This document shows positions 17,458-24,599 of a stretch of DNA of 39,688 nt, piece by piece. The translations under genes were made by a program, and so were the position numbers. Positions within the stretch are counted from its first letter, which is position 1, and each line of letters starts with the position of its first letter. The stretch comes from an uncultured Oscillospiraceae bacterium (GTDB lineage: Bacteria; Bacillota; Clostridia; Oscillospirales; Oscillospiraceae), in contig CANQCS010000018.1 of NCBI GenBank assembly GCA_947589745.1, forward strand, positions 1 to 39,688, in the 5' to 3' direction. The notes beneath the pieces are model-generated. The model ran no database searches. It had not been told where the DNA came from and worked only from the letters and a program-made list of their open reading frames with translations.

Positions 17458-17668
17458 TGTCGGGGCACCTCCTGTCGTAGTAGCCCTCCAGGACCCGCGC
17501 CACCTCCAGGGCATCCCGGTACATGGCACTGAGGCTGCGGATGCGCTGCTCCAGCCGGGCCTTTTCGTCGCTGCCGGCCTCGGCCTGGGCGTCCTTCAGG
17601 GCGCAGATCCGCAGGCGGATCATGGCGCAGCTCTGGCGGTAGCTGGCCGCCATGCGAAGCAGCGTCAT
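17438..17668 (-). CDS. Small helical protein of unknown function
   Basis: This 76-residue protein is almost wholly predicted helix, with charged heptads (DAQAEAGSDEKARLEQRIRS) that suggest a short coiled coil, and ends DRRCPDNERDTF. No known family is recognised. ATG 17668 overlaps the stop of the upstream gene by four bases (ATGA) and has GGAGGTGA ahead of it, which fixes the start. It overlaps the sigma-like gene downstream by 20 bp. The tight coupling implies that the three products are needed together, perhaps as a regulatory complex, but that is only inferred from the layout. Confidence 0.65.
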   Translation of the reverse strand: MTLLRMAASYRQSCAMIRLRICALKDAQAEAGSDEKARLEQRIRSLSAMYRDALEVARVLEGYYDRRCPDNERDTF

Positions 17669-17865
17669 CCCCTCACCTCCCCGCAACAGAAGCGGCAGGC
17701 GGAGAACTCCTCCAGAAGCCAGGCCGCCGTGCAGTCCTCACAGAGCCGCCGCCCGTCCAGATACCAGACCGCGGCGCCCTCGTACAGCTCCCCGCCGCAG
17801 CGTCCGCACTGCGCCAAGGGAAAGGCGCGCTGTGCGTCCCGCATTCTCTTTCGTATGGTATGCAA
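17665..17865 (-). CDS. Small zinc-ribbon protein heading the sigma-like operon
   Basis: About 66 residues with three cysteine pairs (CGRCG, CEDC, CRFCC), a layout that suggests one treble-clef or LIM-like zinc site with a spare pair. The start is uncertain: TTG 17865 has GGAGG seven bases upstream and is preferred; TTG 17904 would overlap the divergent tRNA promoter, and ATG 17844 has only a weak site. The stop overlaps the next start. No family is recognised. It is transcribed away from the tRNA pair. Confidence 0.65.
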   Translation of the reverse strand: MHTIRKRMRDAQRAFPLAQCGRCGGELYEGAAVWYLDGRRLCEDCTAAWLLEEFSACRFCCGEVRG

Positions 17866-17897
17866 AAAAATTTCCTCCCAAAAATCAAAATTTATGG

Positions 17898-17926
17898 TTG
17901 ACAAACGGGCGGATGTCTGCTATGAT
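17898..17926 (+). promoter_or_regulatory. tRNA operon promoter
   Basis: Consensus TTGACA (17898-17903), 17-base spacer and TATGAT (17921-17926), ending 19 bases before the tRNA-Thr. It partly overlaps the longest possible start of the divergent small operon. Confidence 0.9.
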
Positions 17927-17945
17927 ATGACTCGCTGCTGATGAT

Positions 17946-18021
17946 GCTGGTATAGCTCAGTTGGTAGAGCAGCTGATTTGTAATCAGCAGGTCGGGGGTT
18001 CGAGTCCGTCTACCAGCTCCA
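17946..18021 (+). tRNA. tRNA-Thr (anticodon TGT)
   Basis: A 76-base cloverleaf: acceptor GCTGGTA/TACCAGC, D-arm GCTCAGTTGGTAGAGC, anticodon arm CTGAT-TTGTAAT-CAG with anticodon TGT (reads ACA), T-arm GGGGGTTCGAGTC, discriminator T and encoded CCA. It is the first of two tRNAs in one transcript. Confidence 0.96.
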
Positions 18022-18068
18022 ACCTCTTCTCAGCGAGAAAGTGAATAGGTCCTTTGGTGGGTCTACAT

Positions 18069-18153
18069 GGGAGCGTTCCCGAGTGGCCAAAGGGGGCAGA
18101 CTGTAAATCTGTTGTCGACGACTTCGGTGGTTCGAATCCACCCGCTCCCACCA
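18069..18153 (+). tRNA. tRNA-Tyr (anticodon GTA)
   Basis: An 85-base class II tRNA: acceptor GGGAGCG/CGCTCCC, anticodon loop CTGTAAA with GTA, a long variable arm (GTCGACGACTTC) and T-arm GGTGGTTCGAATCCACC, discriminator A, encoded CCA. The CCA end also forms the first bases of the terminator stem that follows. Confidence 0.96.
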
Positions 18154-18198
18154 AGAAAATGCCGCTGTGCCGCAAGCACAGCGGCATTTTCTTGGTGG
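18148..18198 (+). terminator. tRNA operon terminator fused to the tRNA-Tyr 3' end
   Basis: A 23-bp perfect stem whose left arm starts at the tRNA discriminator/CCA (18148) and whose right arm ends at 18198. The GC core GCCGCTGTGC / GCACAGCGGC is followed by ATTTTCTT. The overlap with the mature tRNA end is unusual. Confidence 0.85.
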
Positions 18199-18312
18199 AA
18201 GCGGGCAGCGCCCGGCCGCCCGCGCAGTGGTGCGGCCCTGTAGACTTCCCGACCTCCCCGTCCTGTTGGGGGCAGAACAGAGGGGGGATCTCGCCCGTTT
18301 TCAAGCATATCT

Positions 18313-18326
18313 AGAACAGATGTTCT
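18313..18326 (+). promoter_or_regulatory. LexA-box-like palindrome
   Basis: AGAAC-AGAT-GTTCT contains GAAC-N4-GTTC, the core of the Gram-positive SOS box. It lies 61 bp upstream of the -35 element of the XRE-S24 gene. In the stretch 18199-18443 this, the promoter and a small inverted repeat are the only signals seen. Confidence 0.45.
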
Positions 18327-18375
18327 TTATGCGATTATCCTACCACGCTTTCCTCTATTTGTCAAGCATAAATTT

Positions 18376-18415
18376 CAGAATTTCTGTTGACTTTTTTTCT
18401 GGTTTCAGCTATGCT
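18376..18415 (+). promoter_or_regulatory. Promoter of the XRE-S24 repressor with overlapping inverted repeat
   Basis: TTGACT (18387-18392), 17-base spacer and TATGCT (18410-18415). The inverted repeat CAGAA-T-TTCTG (18376-18386) touches the -35 and could be the site at which the repressor controls itself. Confidence 0.65.
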
Positions 18416-18443
18416 GTAATCATCACGAAACAGGAGGTGCTCC

Positions 18444-19196
18444 ATGAGCTTTGGACAGAGACTGCGGGAGCGGCGGAAGGAGCTGGGCATGAGCCAGGGG
18501 GAACTGGCCAGAGCCTTGGGCGTCAGCCTCTCCGCCGTCAGCAACTACGAGAGCGGGCAGAACGCCATGCGGGAGGACGTGCTCCTGCGGCTGCTCCAGG
18601 TGCTGGACGTGGAGCCCAACTACCTCTATCAGGACTTTATGAGCGGCAAGGTCTTCGTCTGCTCGGTGGAGGAGCGGCGGCTGGTGGAGAAGTACCGCCG
18701 CCTGCGCACCACGGGCCGCCAGGCCCTCCAGTCGGTGGCGGACGCCCTCACCTCCTACCAGTCGGATCTGGAGGAGGAGCGCCCCAAGCCGGAGATCCGG
18801 CAGATCCCCCTGTACCGCAGTCCGGCGGCGGCGGGATTCATGTCGCCGGTGTTCGGGGAGGACTTCGACTACATCGACGTCACCGGGGATGTGCCGCCCG
18901 GCGCGGAGTTCGCCGTGCGCATCCAGGGGGACTCCATGGAGCCCTACATCATGGACGGCTCCATCGCCTACGTCAACCGGGACCCGCTGTCCTCGGGGGA
19001 TGTGGGCATCTTCTGCGTGGACGGGGAGCTGCTGTGCAAGCAGTATGTCCGGGACGTGCTGGGCATGACCTACCTGTTCTCCCTGAACCGGAAGCGGGCC
19101 AACATGGACGTGATCCTGCCCCGGGACAGCGGACGCAGCGTGGTGTGCTTTGGCCGTGTCCTGCTGCCCTTCCGCCCAGAGATCCCGGGGATGTAA
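18444..19196 (+). CDS. XRE-family repressor with self-cleaving S24 peptidase domain
   Basis: The 250-residue protein joins an N-terminal XRE domain (residues 4-60: RLRERRKELGMSQGELARAL, VSLSAVSNYESGQ) to a C-terminal LexA/CI-type S24 domain. The catalytic pair is visible as Ser164 in GDSMEPYI and Lys199 in ELLCKQYV, and the cleavage site as Ala130-Gly131 in PAAAGF. Such repressors cut themselves when RecA filaments form, lifting repression after DNA damage. ATG 18444 has AGGAGGTG upstream. No phage genes surround it, so it may serve the host or be a relic of a lost element. A LexA-like box lies upstream and a repeat copy begins at its stop codon. Confidence 0.9.
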   Translation: MSFGQRLRERRKELGMSQGELARALGVSLSAVSNYESGQNAMREDVLLRLLQVLDVEPNYLYQDFMSGKVFVCSVEERRLVEKYRRLRTTGRQALQSVADALTSYQSDLEEERPKPEIRQIPLYRSPAAAGFMSPVFGEDFDYIDVTGDVPPGAEFAVRIQGDSMEPYIMDGSIAYVNRDPLSSGDVGIFCVDGELLCKQYVRDVLGMTYLFSLNRKRANMDVILPRDSGRSVVCFGRVLLPFRPEIPGM

Positions 19197-19284
19197 TTCT
19201 TTTTCTTGAAAGAAAAAGAATCAAAAAGAACTTTAACATCGCTCTCAAAGCGTTGCGATACCTACATTTTCCGCACGGTGACGA
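19196..19284 (+). repeat. Interspersed palindrome-headed repeat, copy 4
   Basis: Begins with the last A of the TAA stop: ATTCTTTTTCTTG..GAAAAAGAAT, CAAAAAGAACTTTAA, TCGCTCTCAAAGCGTTGCGAT, ACCTACATTTTCCGCACGG and TGACGA. It is the closest to a consensus copy and runs in the direction of the gene it follows. Confidence 0.9.
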
Positions 19285-19313
19285 GGGATGGTTCCCACTG
19301 ACAGAGCATAAAA

Positions 19314-19342
19314 AGGCAGACGCCGTTCTCCGGCGTCTGCCT
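19314..19342. terminator. Bidirectional terminator between the XRE-S24 gene and ridA
   Basis: Stem AGGCAGACGCCG / CGGCGTCTGCCT with loop TTCTC. A T-rich tail is present on both sides (CTTCTTGTT on plus, TTTTTATG on minus). The minus side ends ridA. It follows the repeat, so the repeat itself need not be the terminator. Confidence 0.88.
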
Positions 19343-19406
19343 CTTCTTGTTCAAATAACTTGAGAATGATGGAGCGTGGCCGTTAAAGAACTGCGCTCCC
19401 TTTTGC

Positions 19407-19784
19407 TCAACGGACGGCGATGGCCTCGATCTCCACCAGGCCGTCCTTGGGCAGGCGGGCCACCTCCACGGCGCTGCGGGCCGGGGGCGCCTCCGTGAAG
19501 AACGTGGCGTACACCTCGTTCATGGCGGCAAAGTCGTTCATGTCCTTGAGGAACACGGTGGTCTTGATAACGTTCTCCAGCCCCAGGCCCGCCTGGGCCA
19601 GCACGGCCTGGACGTTCAGCAGGGACTGGCGGGTCTGCTGGGCGACGGTGTCCCCGGCGAACGCGCCGGTGGCGGGGTCGATGCCCAGCTGGCCGGAGGT
19701 GATGACGACGGCACCGCCGTCCATGCCCTGGGAGTAGGGACCGATGGCCGCGGGGGCGGCGGAAGTGGCAATGATCTGTTTCAT
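19407..19784 (-). CDS. ridA: RidA family enamine/imine deaminase
   Basis: The 125-residue protein has the full YjgF/UK114 layout: AAPAAIGPYSQGM at the start, VITSGQLGIDPATG, and the signature PPARSAVEVARLPKDGLVEI, whose Arg binds the carboxylate of the substrate and whose Glu acts in the active site. RidA trimers hydrolyse reactive enamines such as 2-aminoacrylate, made by PLP enzymes, to keto acids and ammonia in the cytosol. ATG 19784 is preceded by AGGAGG; the ATG five bases earlier runs into a stop at once. It has its own promoter and a bidirectional terminator. It follows typA on the same strand without coupling. Confidence 0.95.
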   Translation of the reverse strand: MKQIIATSAAPAAIGPYSQGMDGGAVVITSGQLGIDPATGAFAGDTVAQQTRQSLLNVQAVLAQAGLGLENVIKTTVFLKDMNDFAAMNEVYATFFTEAPPARSAVEVARLPKDGLVEIEAIAVR

Positions 19785-19817
19785 GGCATGAGCCTCCTGT
19801 AAAGGAAAGATAGCTCT

Positions 19818-19846
19818 ATTGTACCAGCATTTGGGCGAAAGGTCAA
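19818..19846 (-). promoter_or_regulatory. ridA promoter
   Basis: Minus strand: TTGACC (19841-19846), 17-base spacer, TACAAT (19818-19823), about 34 bases before the start codon. Confidence 0.8.
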
Positions 19847-19877
19847 CCGCCGGATCGTCCGCCGGACCTGTGGCGGC

Positions 19878-21707
19878 TTACTTCTTCCCGCCCTTGAGGG
19901 CCTTCATGCGCTTCTCGTGGTCCAGGATGCGCTTGCGCATCCGAAGGTTCTTGGGGGTGACCTCCAGCAGCTCGTCGTCCGCCAGGAACTCCAGGCACTG
20001 CTCCAGGCTCAGCTGCCGGTGGGGCACCAGCCGCAGGGCCTCGTCGGATCCGCTGGCCCGCATGTTGGTGAGCTGCTTCTTTTTGCAGACGTTGACGGGG
20101 ATGTCCTCAGACTTGGGGCTGACGCCCACCACCATGCCGGCGTACACCGCCACGCCAGGGCCGATGAAGAGGGCGCCCCGCTCCTGGGCGTTGAAGAGGC
20201 CGTAGGTGATGGACTCGCCGGTTTCGAAGGCGATGAGGGACCCGGTGTTCCGGCGGCTCAGCTCGCCCTTGAAGGGGGCGTAGCTGTCGAACACGGAGGC
20301 CATGATGCCCTCGCCCCGGGTGTCGGTGAGGAACTCGTTGCGGTAGCCGAAGAGGCCACGGGAGGGGACCAGGAACTCCAGCTTCATGCGGCTGCCCACA
20401 GGGGTCATCTCCACAAGGTCGCCCTTCCGGGAACCCAGCTTCTCGATCACCGCGCCCACGCTGTCGGCGGGCACGTCGGCCACCAGGCGCTCCATGGGCT
20501 CGCACTTCCGGCCGTCGATCTCCTGGTAGAGGACGCGGGGCGGGGACACCTGGAACTCATAGCCCTCCCGGCGCATGGTCTCGATGAGGATGGAGAGGTG
20601 CATCTCGCCGCGCCCGGCCACGTTGAAGGCGTCGGTGGCGCCCTCGATCTCGCTGACCCGGAGGGACACGTCCTTCAGGGTCTCCCGGAACAGCCGGTCC
20701 CGGAGCTGGCGGCTGGTGACGTACTTGCCCTCCCGTCCGGCGAAGGGGGAGTCGTTGATGGAGAAGGTCATCTCCATGGTGGGGGCGGAGATCTTCACGA
20801 AGGGCAGGGGCTCCACCGCCGAGGGGGCGCAGATGGTGTCGCCGATGGTGATGTCGCCGATGCCGCTCATGGCGATGATGTTGCCCGCCGTGGCCTCGGT
20901 GACGGCCTTGCGGCTGAGGCCGTCAAACTCATAGATGGACACGGCCTTGGCCTTCTTGGGGGCGGCGTCCGGGTCGTGGTAGTTGCAGACGGCGATCTCC
21001 TGATTCTGGTGCACCGCGCCCCGCTCGATGCGGCCGATGGCGATGCGGCCCACGAAGTCGTTGTAGTCGATGGAGCTGACCAGCATCTGGAAGGGCTGGT
21101 CCACGTCCGCCTCGGGGGCGGGGATATAGTTGAGGATGGTCTCGAAGAGGGGCTTTAAGTCCGTGCCCAGGTCGTCCGGGGTGTAGGAGCAGATGCCCTG
21201 CCGGGCGGAGCAGAACAGCATGGGGCTGTCCAACTGGTCGTCGCTGGCGTCCAGGTCCAGCAGCAGCTCCAGGCACTCGTCGATGACCTCATGGATGCGC
21301 TGGTCGGGCCGGTCGATCTTGTTGACCACCACGATGACCCGGTGGCCCAGCTCCAGTGCGCGGCTCAGCACGAAGCGGGTCTGGGGCATGGGGCCCTCGG
21401 CGGCGTCCACCAGGAGGATGACGCCGTTGACCATCTTCAAAATGCGCTCCACCTCGCCGCCGAAGTCGGCGTGGCCGGGGGTGTCCACGATGTTGATCTT
21501 GGTGTCGCCGTACTGGATGGCGGTGTTCTTGGCCAGGATAGTGATGCCCCGCTCCCGCTCCAGGTCGCCGGAGTCCATCACGCGCTCCACCACCTCCTGG
21601 TTCTCCCGGTACACGCCGCCCTGCTTGAGCATCTGGTCCACCAGCGTGGTCTTGCCGTGGTCAACGTGGGCGATAATGGCAACGTTCCTCAATTTCTCGT
21701 TTTGCAT
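19878..21707 (-). CDS. typA: Translational GTPase TypA/BipA
   Basis: The 609-residue ribosome-binding GTPase has G1 [14 protein letters not shown] (residues 13-26), switch [17 protein letters not shown]4 NKIDRPDQR and the EF-G-like domains that follow, ending in the BipA-specific C-terminal domain (about 480-600) with a Lys-rich tail. It assists 50S assembly and growth at low temperature or under stress. ATG 21707 has AAAGGAG eight bases upstream. The best promoter lies about 290 bp upstream, with a relic of the typA start and a scrambled insert between, so the mRNA should have an unusually long leader. A separate promoter inside the insert was not clearly seen. Confidence 0.95.
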   Translation of the reverse strand: MQNEKLRNVAIIAHVDHGKTTLVDQMLKQGGVYRENQEVVERVMDSGDLERERGITILAKNTAIQYGDTKINIVDTPGHADFGGEVERILKMVNGVILLVDAAEGPMPQTRFVLSRALELGHRVIVVVNKIDRPDQRIHEVIDECLELLLDLDASDDQLDSPMLFCSARQGICSYTPDDLGTDLKPLFETILNYIPAPEADVDQPFQMLVSSIDYNDFVGRIAIGRIERGAVHQNQEIAVCNYHDPDAAPKKAKAVSIYEFDGLSRKAVTEATAGNIIAMSGIGDITIGDTICAPSAVEPLPFVKISAPTMEMTFSINDSPFAGREGKYVTSRQLRDRLFRETLKDVSLRVSEIEGATDAFNVAGRGEMHLSILIETMRREGYEFQVSPPRVLYQEIDGRKCEPMERLVADVPADSVGAVIEKLGSRKGDLVEMTPVGSRMKLEFLVPSRGLFGYRNEFLTDTRGEGIMASVFDSYAPFKGELSRRNTGSLIAFETGESITYGLFNAQERGALFIGPGVAVYAGMVVGVSPKSEDIPVNVCKKKQLTNMRASGSDEALRLVPHRQLSLEQCLEFLADDELLEVTPKNLRMRKRILDHEKRMKALKGGKK

Positions 21708-21710
21708 ATG

Positions 21711-21900
21711 GGTATCTCCTTTGGTACGGCAAGACCACGCCCCCGCGCCAGCGGGGCGCGCCGTCAGGCGCGTACAATAAAATCAAAAAATGGGGGTCCC
21801 CGAAAACCGCATCGCGTTTTTTGGGGATAGGAGGAGCAAGGTAGCGGACGCAGTTTTCGCCGCAGGCGGAAACGGAGTCAAGCGGACTTTGCGACGACGC
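21711..21900. other. Scrambled insert in the typA leader
   Basis: This 190-bp stretch separates the working typA start from the relic start. It holds no credible gene. It contains a 15-bp piece identical to typA codons 17-22 but in inverted orientation (21726-21740 against 21644-21658), a GC-rich dyad (GCGCCAGCGGGGCGCGCC region), a GGTCCCC/GGGGAT-flanked AT tract at 21794-21828 and a GC palindromic stretch CGCCGCAGGCG. Origin unknown. Confidence 0.5.
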
Positions 21901-21952
21901 GGTCGACATGGGCGATAATAGCAACGTTCCTCAATTTCTCGTTTCGCAAGTA
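21901..21952 (-). pseudogene. Relic of the typA 5' end
   Basis: Bases 21901-21944 match 21659-21702, the first codons of typA, with three differences in 44. In the typA frame all three are third-position synonymous changes (GCC/GCT, CAC/CAT, GTT/GTC). The relic start would be TTG (21949), preceded by AAAGAGG. The frame then runs out of typA similarity after codon 16. It is closer to the typA promoter than the living start. Confidence 0.8.
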
Positions 21953-21998
21953 AATAACCTCTTTCCTTGGGATAAAGTGCGAAAAATTCAACTGGTCT

Positions 21999-22027
21999 AT
22001 TGTAGTACATCCCCCATGCTATTGCAA
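21999..22027 (-). promoter_or_regulatory. Probable typA promoter
   Basis: Minus strand: TTGCAA (22022-22027), 17-base spacer, TACAAT (21999-22004). It would place the start of transcription near 21992, just ahead of the relic typA start. Confidence 0.7.
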
Positions 22028-22097
22028 GCTATGTTTTTGCCAATTTTTCCTGCTTTTAGGAAATTTTTTTGCGAAATCTGTCCGCTCCCGATAGAAA

Positions 22098-22123
22098 AAG
22101 AGGGCGGGAGAACCCGCCCTCTT
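22098..22123 (-). terminator. Terminator of the kinase-regulator operon
   Basis: An 11-bp stem AAGAGGGCGGG / CCCGCCCTCTT with a four-base loop; on the minus strand CTTTTTCTATC follows. It lies 12 bp past the kinase stop and isolates it from typA. Confidence 0.9.
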
Positions 22124-22135
22124 CTGTTTCATGAT

Positions 22136-23509
22136 CTACAGCTCCTCCGGGTGCAGATTCAGCCTGACCCGGGCGATAAAGGTCCCCGTCTCGGCGTCGA
22201 AGCGGAAAGAAGCGTCGCCGCCATACTGCTCCGCCATGTGGGCCATGCTACGCAGTCCGTATCCGCCGCCCGGCCTGCTGCTCAGAAATGCCTCCGCCGG
22301 GAGAAACCCCTCCTTGTCCCGGAACCGACCAGAGGCGTGGACGCTCCGGCAGGGGTTGCTGACCTCAATCATCAGGGAGCCGCCGATGGTCCCCACCCGC
22401 AGGATGATCCACTTCTCCCCCTGGACATCGCCGCAGGCGCGGATGGCGTTCTCCATGGCGTTGCCGAACAGCACCGTCAGATCTGTGGCGGGCACGGTCA
22501 GTTCGCCGCACTCCGCCTGGACCTGACAGGTGATGCCCTCGTCCCTGGCCAGGCCGGTGTAGTATTGCAGCAGCCCGTTGACCGTCAGGTTCCGGCAGTA
22601 GACCTGGTCCTCCCGCCTGGCGGTGGAGCCGATGAGCTGGGTGAGGTAGGCCCGCGCCGCCTCCATATCCTCCCGCTCCAGCATCCCGCTGAGGGCGTTC
22701 AGATGGTGGCGCATATCGTGGCGCAGCCGGCGGGCGTTCTCCATCTCCCTGGTGATATTGTCGTACTGGATCTGCTGGATCTCCAGTGCCCGGCGGTGGT
22801 CCGCGTCCCGCTTGTGCCGCACCGCCTCCCGGAACAGCAGCCAGTAGATCATGCACTGGTTCAGCATGAGAAAGAGGAAAATGGGTCTGAACAGTCCGTC
22901 GGTGGTGTCGTTATAGATCATCAGCGCCAGGTAGGTGGCGGTGGAGAAAGAGGCAAAGCGGAACTCACCCTTCATGGAGCCGGTATCGACTTCCAGCAGG
23001 AACTCCTCCATGGGCCGTATGACCATTATCATCATCACGGGCAGCAGAACGGCTGTCACCAGCGTATAGAGCCCCAGCGAAAACATGTTGTAGGCGCTCC
23101 AGGGGCGCTGTACGTTGCTGGGCACCAGGGGGAGCTTGGACATGTTCACCAGCCAATACTGGGCGGAGGCGTAGAAAATGACGATGTAGAGTACCATCAG
23201 CCTTTTCATGAACGTCTCCCGGACCACCCAGGTACAGAGGCAGCAGAACACGAGGATGAATGCCAACATGTACACGTTGGCGAGGACGTTGAACATGTAA
23301 AAGGAGGGCGGCTGGAGCGCCGAAAGGATCGCGGGGAAAAGGGCCGACAGCAGGGCTGTCATCAGGAAGCTCCCCATTAAAATCCGCTTTCTGGTAAAGC
23401 GCAGAGACTCCTCCGGAAAAGCGAAGAAGTATAAAACCTGGGGAGGGTAGGCCTGGACAAAAAAGCCCAGGGCATCAATGATGGGACTTTGTATCTGTAT
23501 CCAGTTCAT
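22136..23509 (-). CDS. AgrC-like (HPK10) sensor histidine kinase
   Basis: The 457-residue protein has six or seven hydrophobic helices in the first 230 residues, forming the membrane sensor, then a linker helix (QQIQYDNITREMENAR), a dimerisation helix with the phospho-accepting His264 in RLRHDMRHHLNALSGML, and a GHKL ATPase domain with N-box FGNAMENAIRAC and G-box PGGGYGLRSM. This is the family of AgrC, ComD and similar peptide-sensing kinases. It is the second gene of an operon: its ATG overlaps the stop of the LytTR regulator. No AgrB protease or AgrD-like precursor peptide is seen within the window, so the signal is unknown. Confidence 0.92.
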   Translation of the reverse strand: MNWIQIQSPIIDALGFFVQAYPPQVLYFFAFPEESLRFTRKRILMGSFLMTALLSALFPAILSALQPPSFYMFNVLANVYMLAFILVFCCLCTWVVRETFMKRLMVLYIVIFYASAQYWLVNMSKLPLVPSNVQRPWSAYNMFSLGLYTLVTAVLLPVMMIMVIRPMEEFLLEVDTGSMKGEFRFASFSTATYLALMIYNDTTDGLFRPIFLFLMLNQCMIYWLLFREAVRHKRDADHRRALEIQQIQYDNITREMENARRLRHDMRHHLNALSGMLEREDMEAARAYLTQLIGSTARREDQVYCRNLTVNGLLQYYTGLARDEGITCQVQAECGELTVPATDLTVLFGNAMENAIRACGDVQGEKWIILRVGTIGGSLMIEVSNPCRSVHASGRFRDKEGFLPAEAFLSSRPGGGYGLRSMAHMAEQYGGDASFRFDAETGTFIARVRLNLHPEEL

Positions 23510-24240
23510 CGATCCCCCTCCTGGCCAAGGCCCTGCCTCCGGGAGAGCCGGGCAAACACGTAGTCGTTGTAGGCGGCCCGGATCGCGGTGCGCTTGCTCC
23601 TGGTGATGGGCTGTCTGGTCCCGTTCCGCAACGTGCAGACGTCCACCCCCATCTGCTCAATACAGTCCATATTCACCACCACGCCCCTGGTGACCTTTAA
23701 AAAGCGCTCATCCAGCATCCCCTCCAGCTCGGCCAGAGGCGTCCACACCTTCAGGACCCGCCCGTCCGCCAGGGTGATCTCCACCGCGTGCCGGATGCTC
23801 TCCATCTCGATGATGTCGTCCAGATAGACCGTATAGCTGTCCCGCCCGACCGTCACGGTGAGGACAGGCCGCTCCCGGTCTCCGAGCTGCGCCAGCCGGT
23901 GGAACGCCTCCGCCACACCCTCCGCCGTCACCGGCTTGACCAGATAGTGGAGGGCATTGAGAGAAAATGCGTCCACCGCGTACTCCCTGCTGGTGGTGGC
24001 GAACACGATGCCGGTGCCCGGCGAGACCTCCCGGAGGGTTCTGGCGATGTCCACCCCGTTCTCCTTCTGCAGATAGATATCCAGAAAGACCATGCCGAAA
24101 GGCTGGTCCGTTCTGGCCGCCGCCAAAAGGGAAGCCCCGTCGGAAAAGCATTCCACCCTTTGGAGGGGATACCACTCCCGCAGAGTGCGGGCTATCTGCT
24201 CCCGCTCCTCCGCTTCATCGTCACAGACCGCGATCCGCAT
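23506..24240 (-). CDS. LytTR-family response regulator
   Basis: The 244-residue regulator has a receiver domain with acidic pocket D7-D8, phospho-acceptor D54 in MVFLDIYLQ and the conserved Lys in HYLVKP, then a LytTR DNA-binding domain (about 140-235: YLDDIIEMESIRHAVEIT, LDERFLKVTRGVVVNM, RNGTRQPITRSKRTAI). AgrA and ComE are of this type and bind pairs of direct repeats spaced two helix turns. ATG 24240 has GGGGGAGAG ahead of it; an ATG at 24288 lacks one. Its stop overlaps the kinase start. Likely targets in the window are discussed under the repeats at 31146-31179. Confidence 0.93.
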   Translation of the reverse strand: MRIAVCDDEAEEREQIARTLREWYPLQRVECFSDGASLLAAARTDQPFGMVFLDIYLQKENGVDIARTLREVSPGTGIVFATTSREYAVDAFSLNALHYLVKPVTAEGVAEAFHRLAQLGDRERPVLTVTVGRDSYTVYLDDIIEMESIRHAVEITLADGRVLKVWTPLAELEGMLDERFLKVTRGVVVNMDCIEQMGVDVCTLRNGTRQPITRSKRTAIRAAYNDYVFARLSRRQGLGQEGDR

Positions 24241-24306
24241 ATACTCTCCCCCTTCAGTTCCGGGTACTCCTATGATAGCAGTTTTCATACGATTTTTCTA
24301 TTAGCA

Positions 24307-24322
24307 CAATGACACATCATTG
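24307..24322. promoter_or_regulatory. Inverted repeat upstream of the response regulator gene
   Basis: CAATGA-CACA-TCATTG is a perfect 6-bp inverted repeat 67-82 bp before the regulator start and upstream of a weak promoter (TAGAAA-N17-TATCAT on the minus strand). It may be a control site; nothing else in the gap is recognised. Confidence 0.35.
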
Positions 24323-24389
24323 CCGCGCGGGAAACACAAAAATTGCAGCGCATTGGCGGCAAGGTCAATATTCTTTTTAATTCGCTTCC

Positions 24390-24560
24390 TTACCAGGCCG
24401 CAATCGTCCCGTCGGTCCGGGGTTCCGTGCCGCCTGCCTTCATCATGTCCAGCCCCACCTGGGAGGCGATGGGCGAGGTGGAGGCGGCCATGCCCTTTTT
24501 GGCGTAGACCACGCTCCGGCGGGAGGGGTAGGCGTATTTCAGTGGGTCAAAAAGAGGCAT
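24390..24560 (-). pseudogene. Gamma-glutamyltransferase remnant with internal deletion
   Basis: A 56-codon frame starts at ATG 24560 behind AAGGAG and ends TAA at 24390. Residues 1-44 (MPLFDPLKYAYPSRRSVVYA, then KKGMAASTSPIASQVGLDMM and KAGG) look like the mature N-terminus of gamma-glutamyltransferase, where GMAASTSPIASQVGLDMMKA normally leads into GNAIDAA. Residues 42-56 (AGGTEPRTDGTIAAW) look like the extreme C-terminus of the same enzyme. The roughly 450-500 residues between, including the catalytic Thr, are gone. The join at AGG suggests deletion between short repeats. The reading frame and ribosome site are intact, so a short peptide may still be made. Confidence 0.7.
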
Positions 24561-24599
24561 AGGGTCTTTTCTCCTTCCAGGGGAAGCGTGTTTCTACTG

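Noticed and set aside
17946-18198. tRNA pair as an attachment site of an integrated element
   Set aside because: No second copy of either tRNA 3' end was found in the window and no integrase gene is near.
18444-19196. LexA itself
   Set aside because: The N-terminal domain is of XRE type, not the LexA winged helix, so it is a CI-like repressor.
24320-24562. An 80-codon plus-strand frame opposite the ggt remnant
   Set aside because: Arg/Pro-rich, no ribosome site, and the minus strand carries recognisable ggt pieces.
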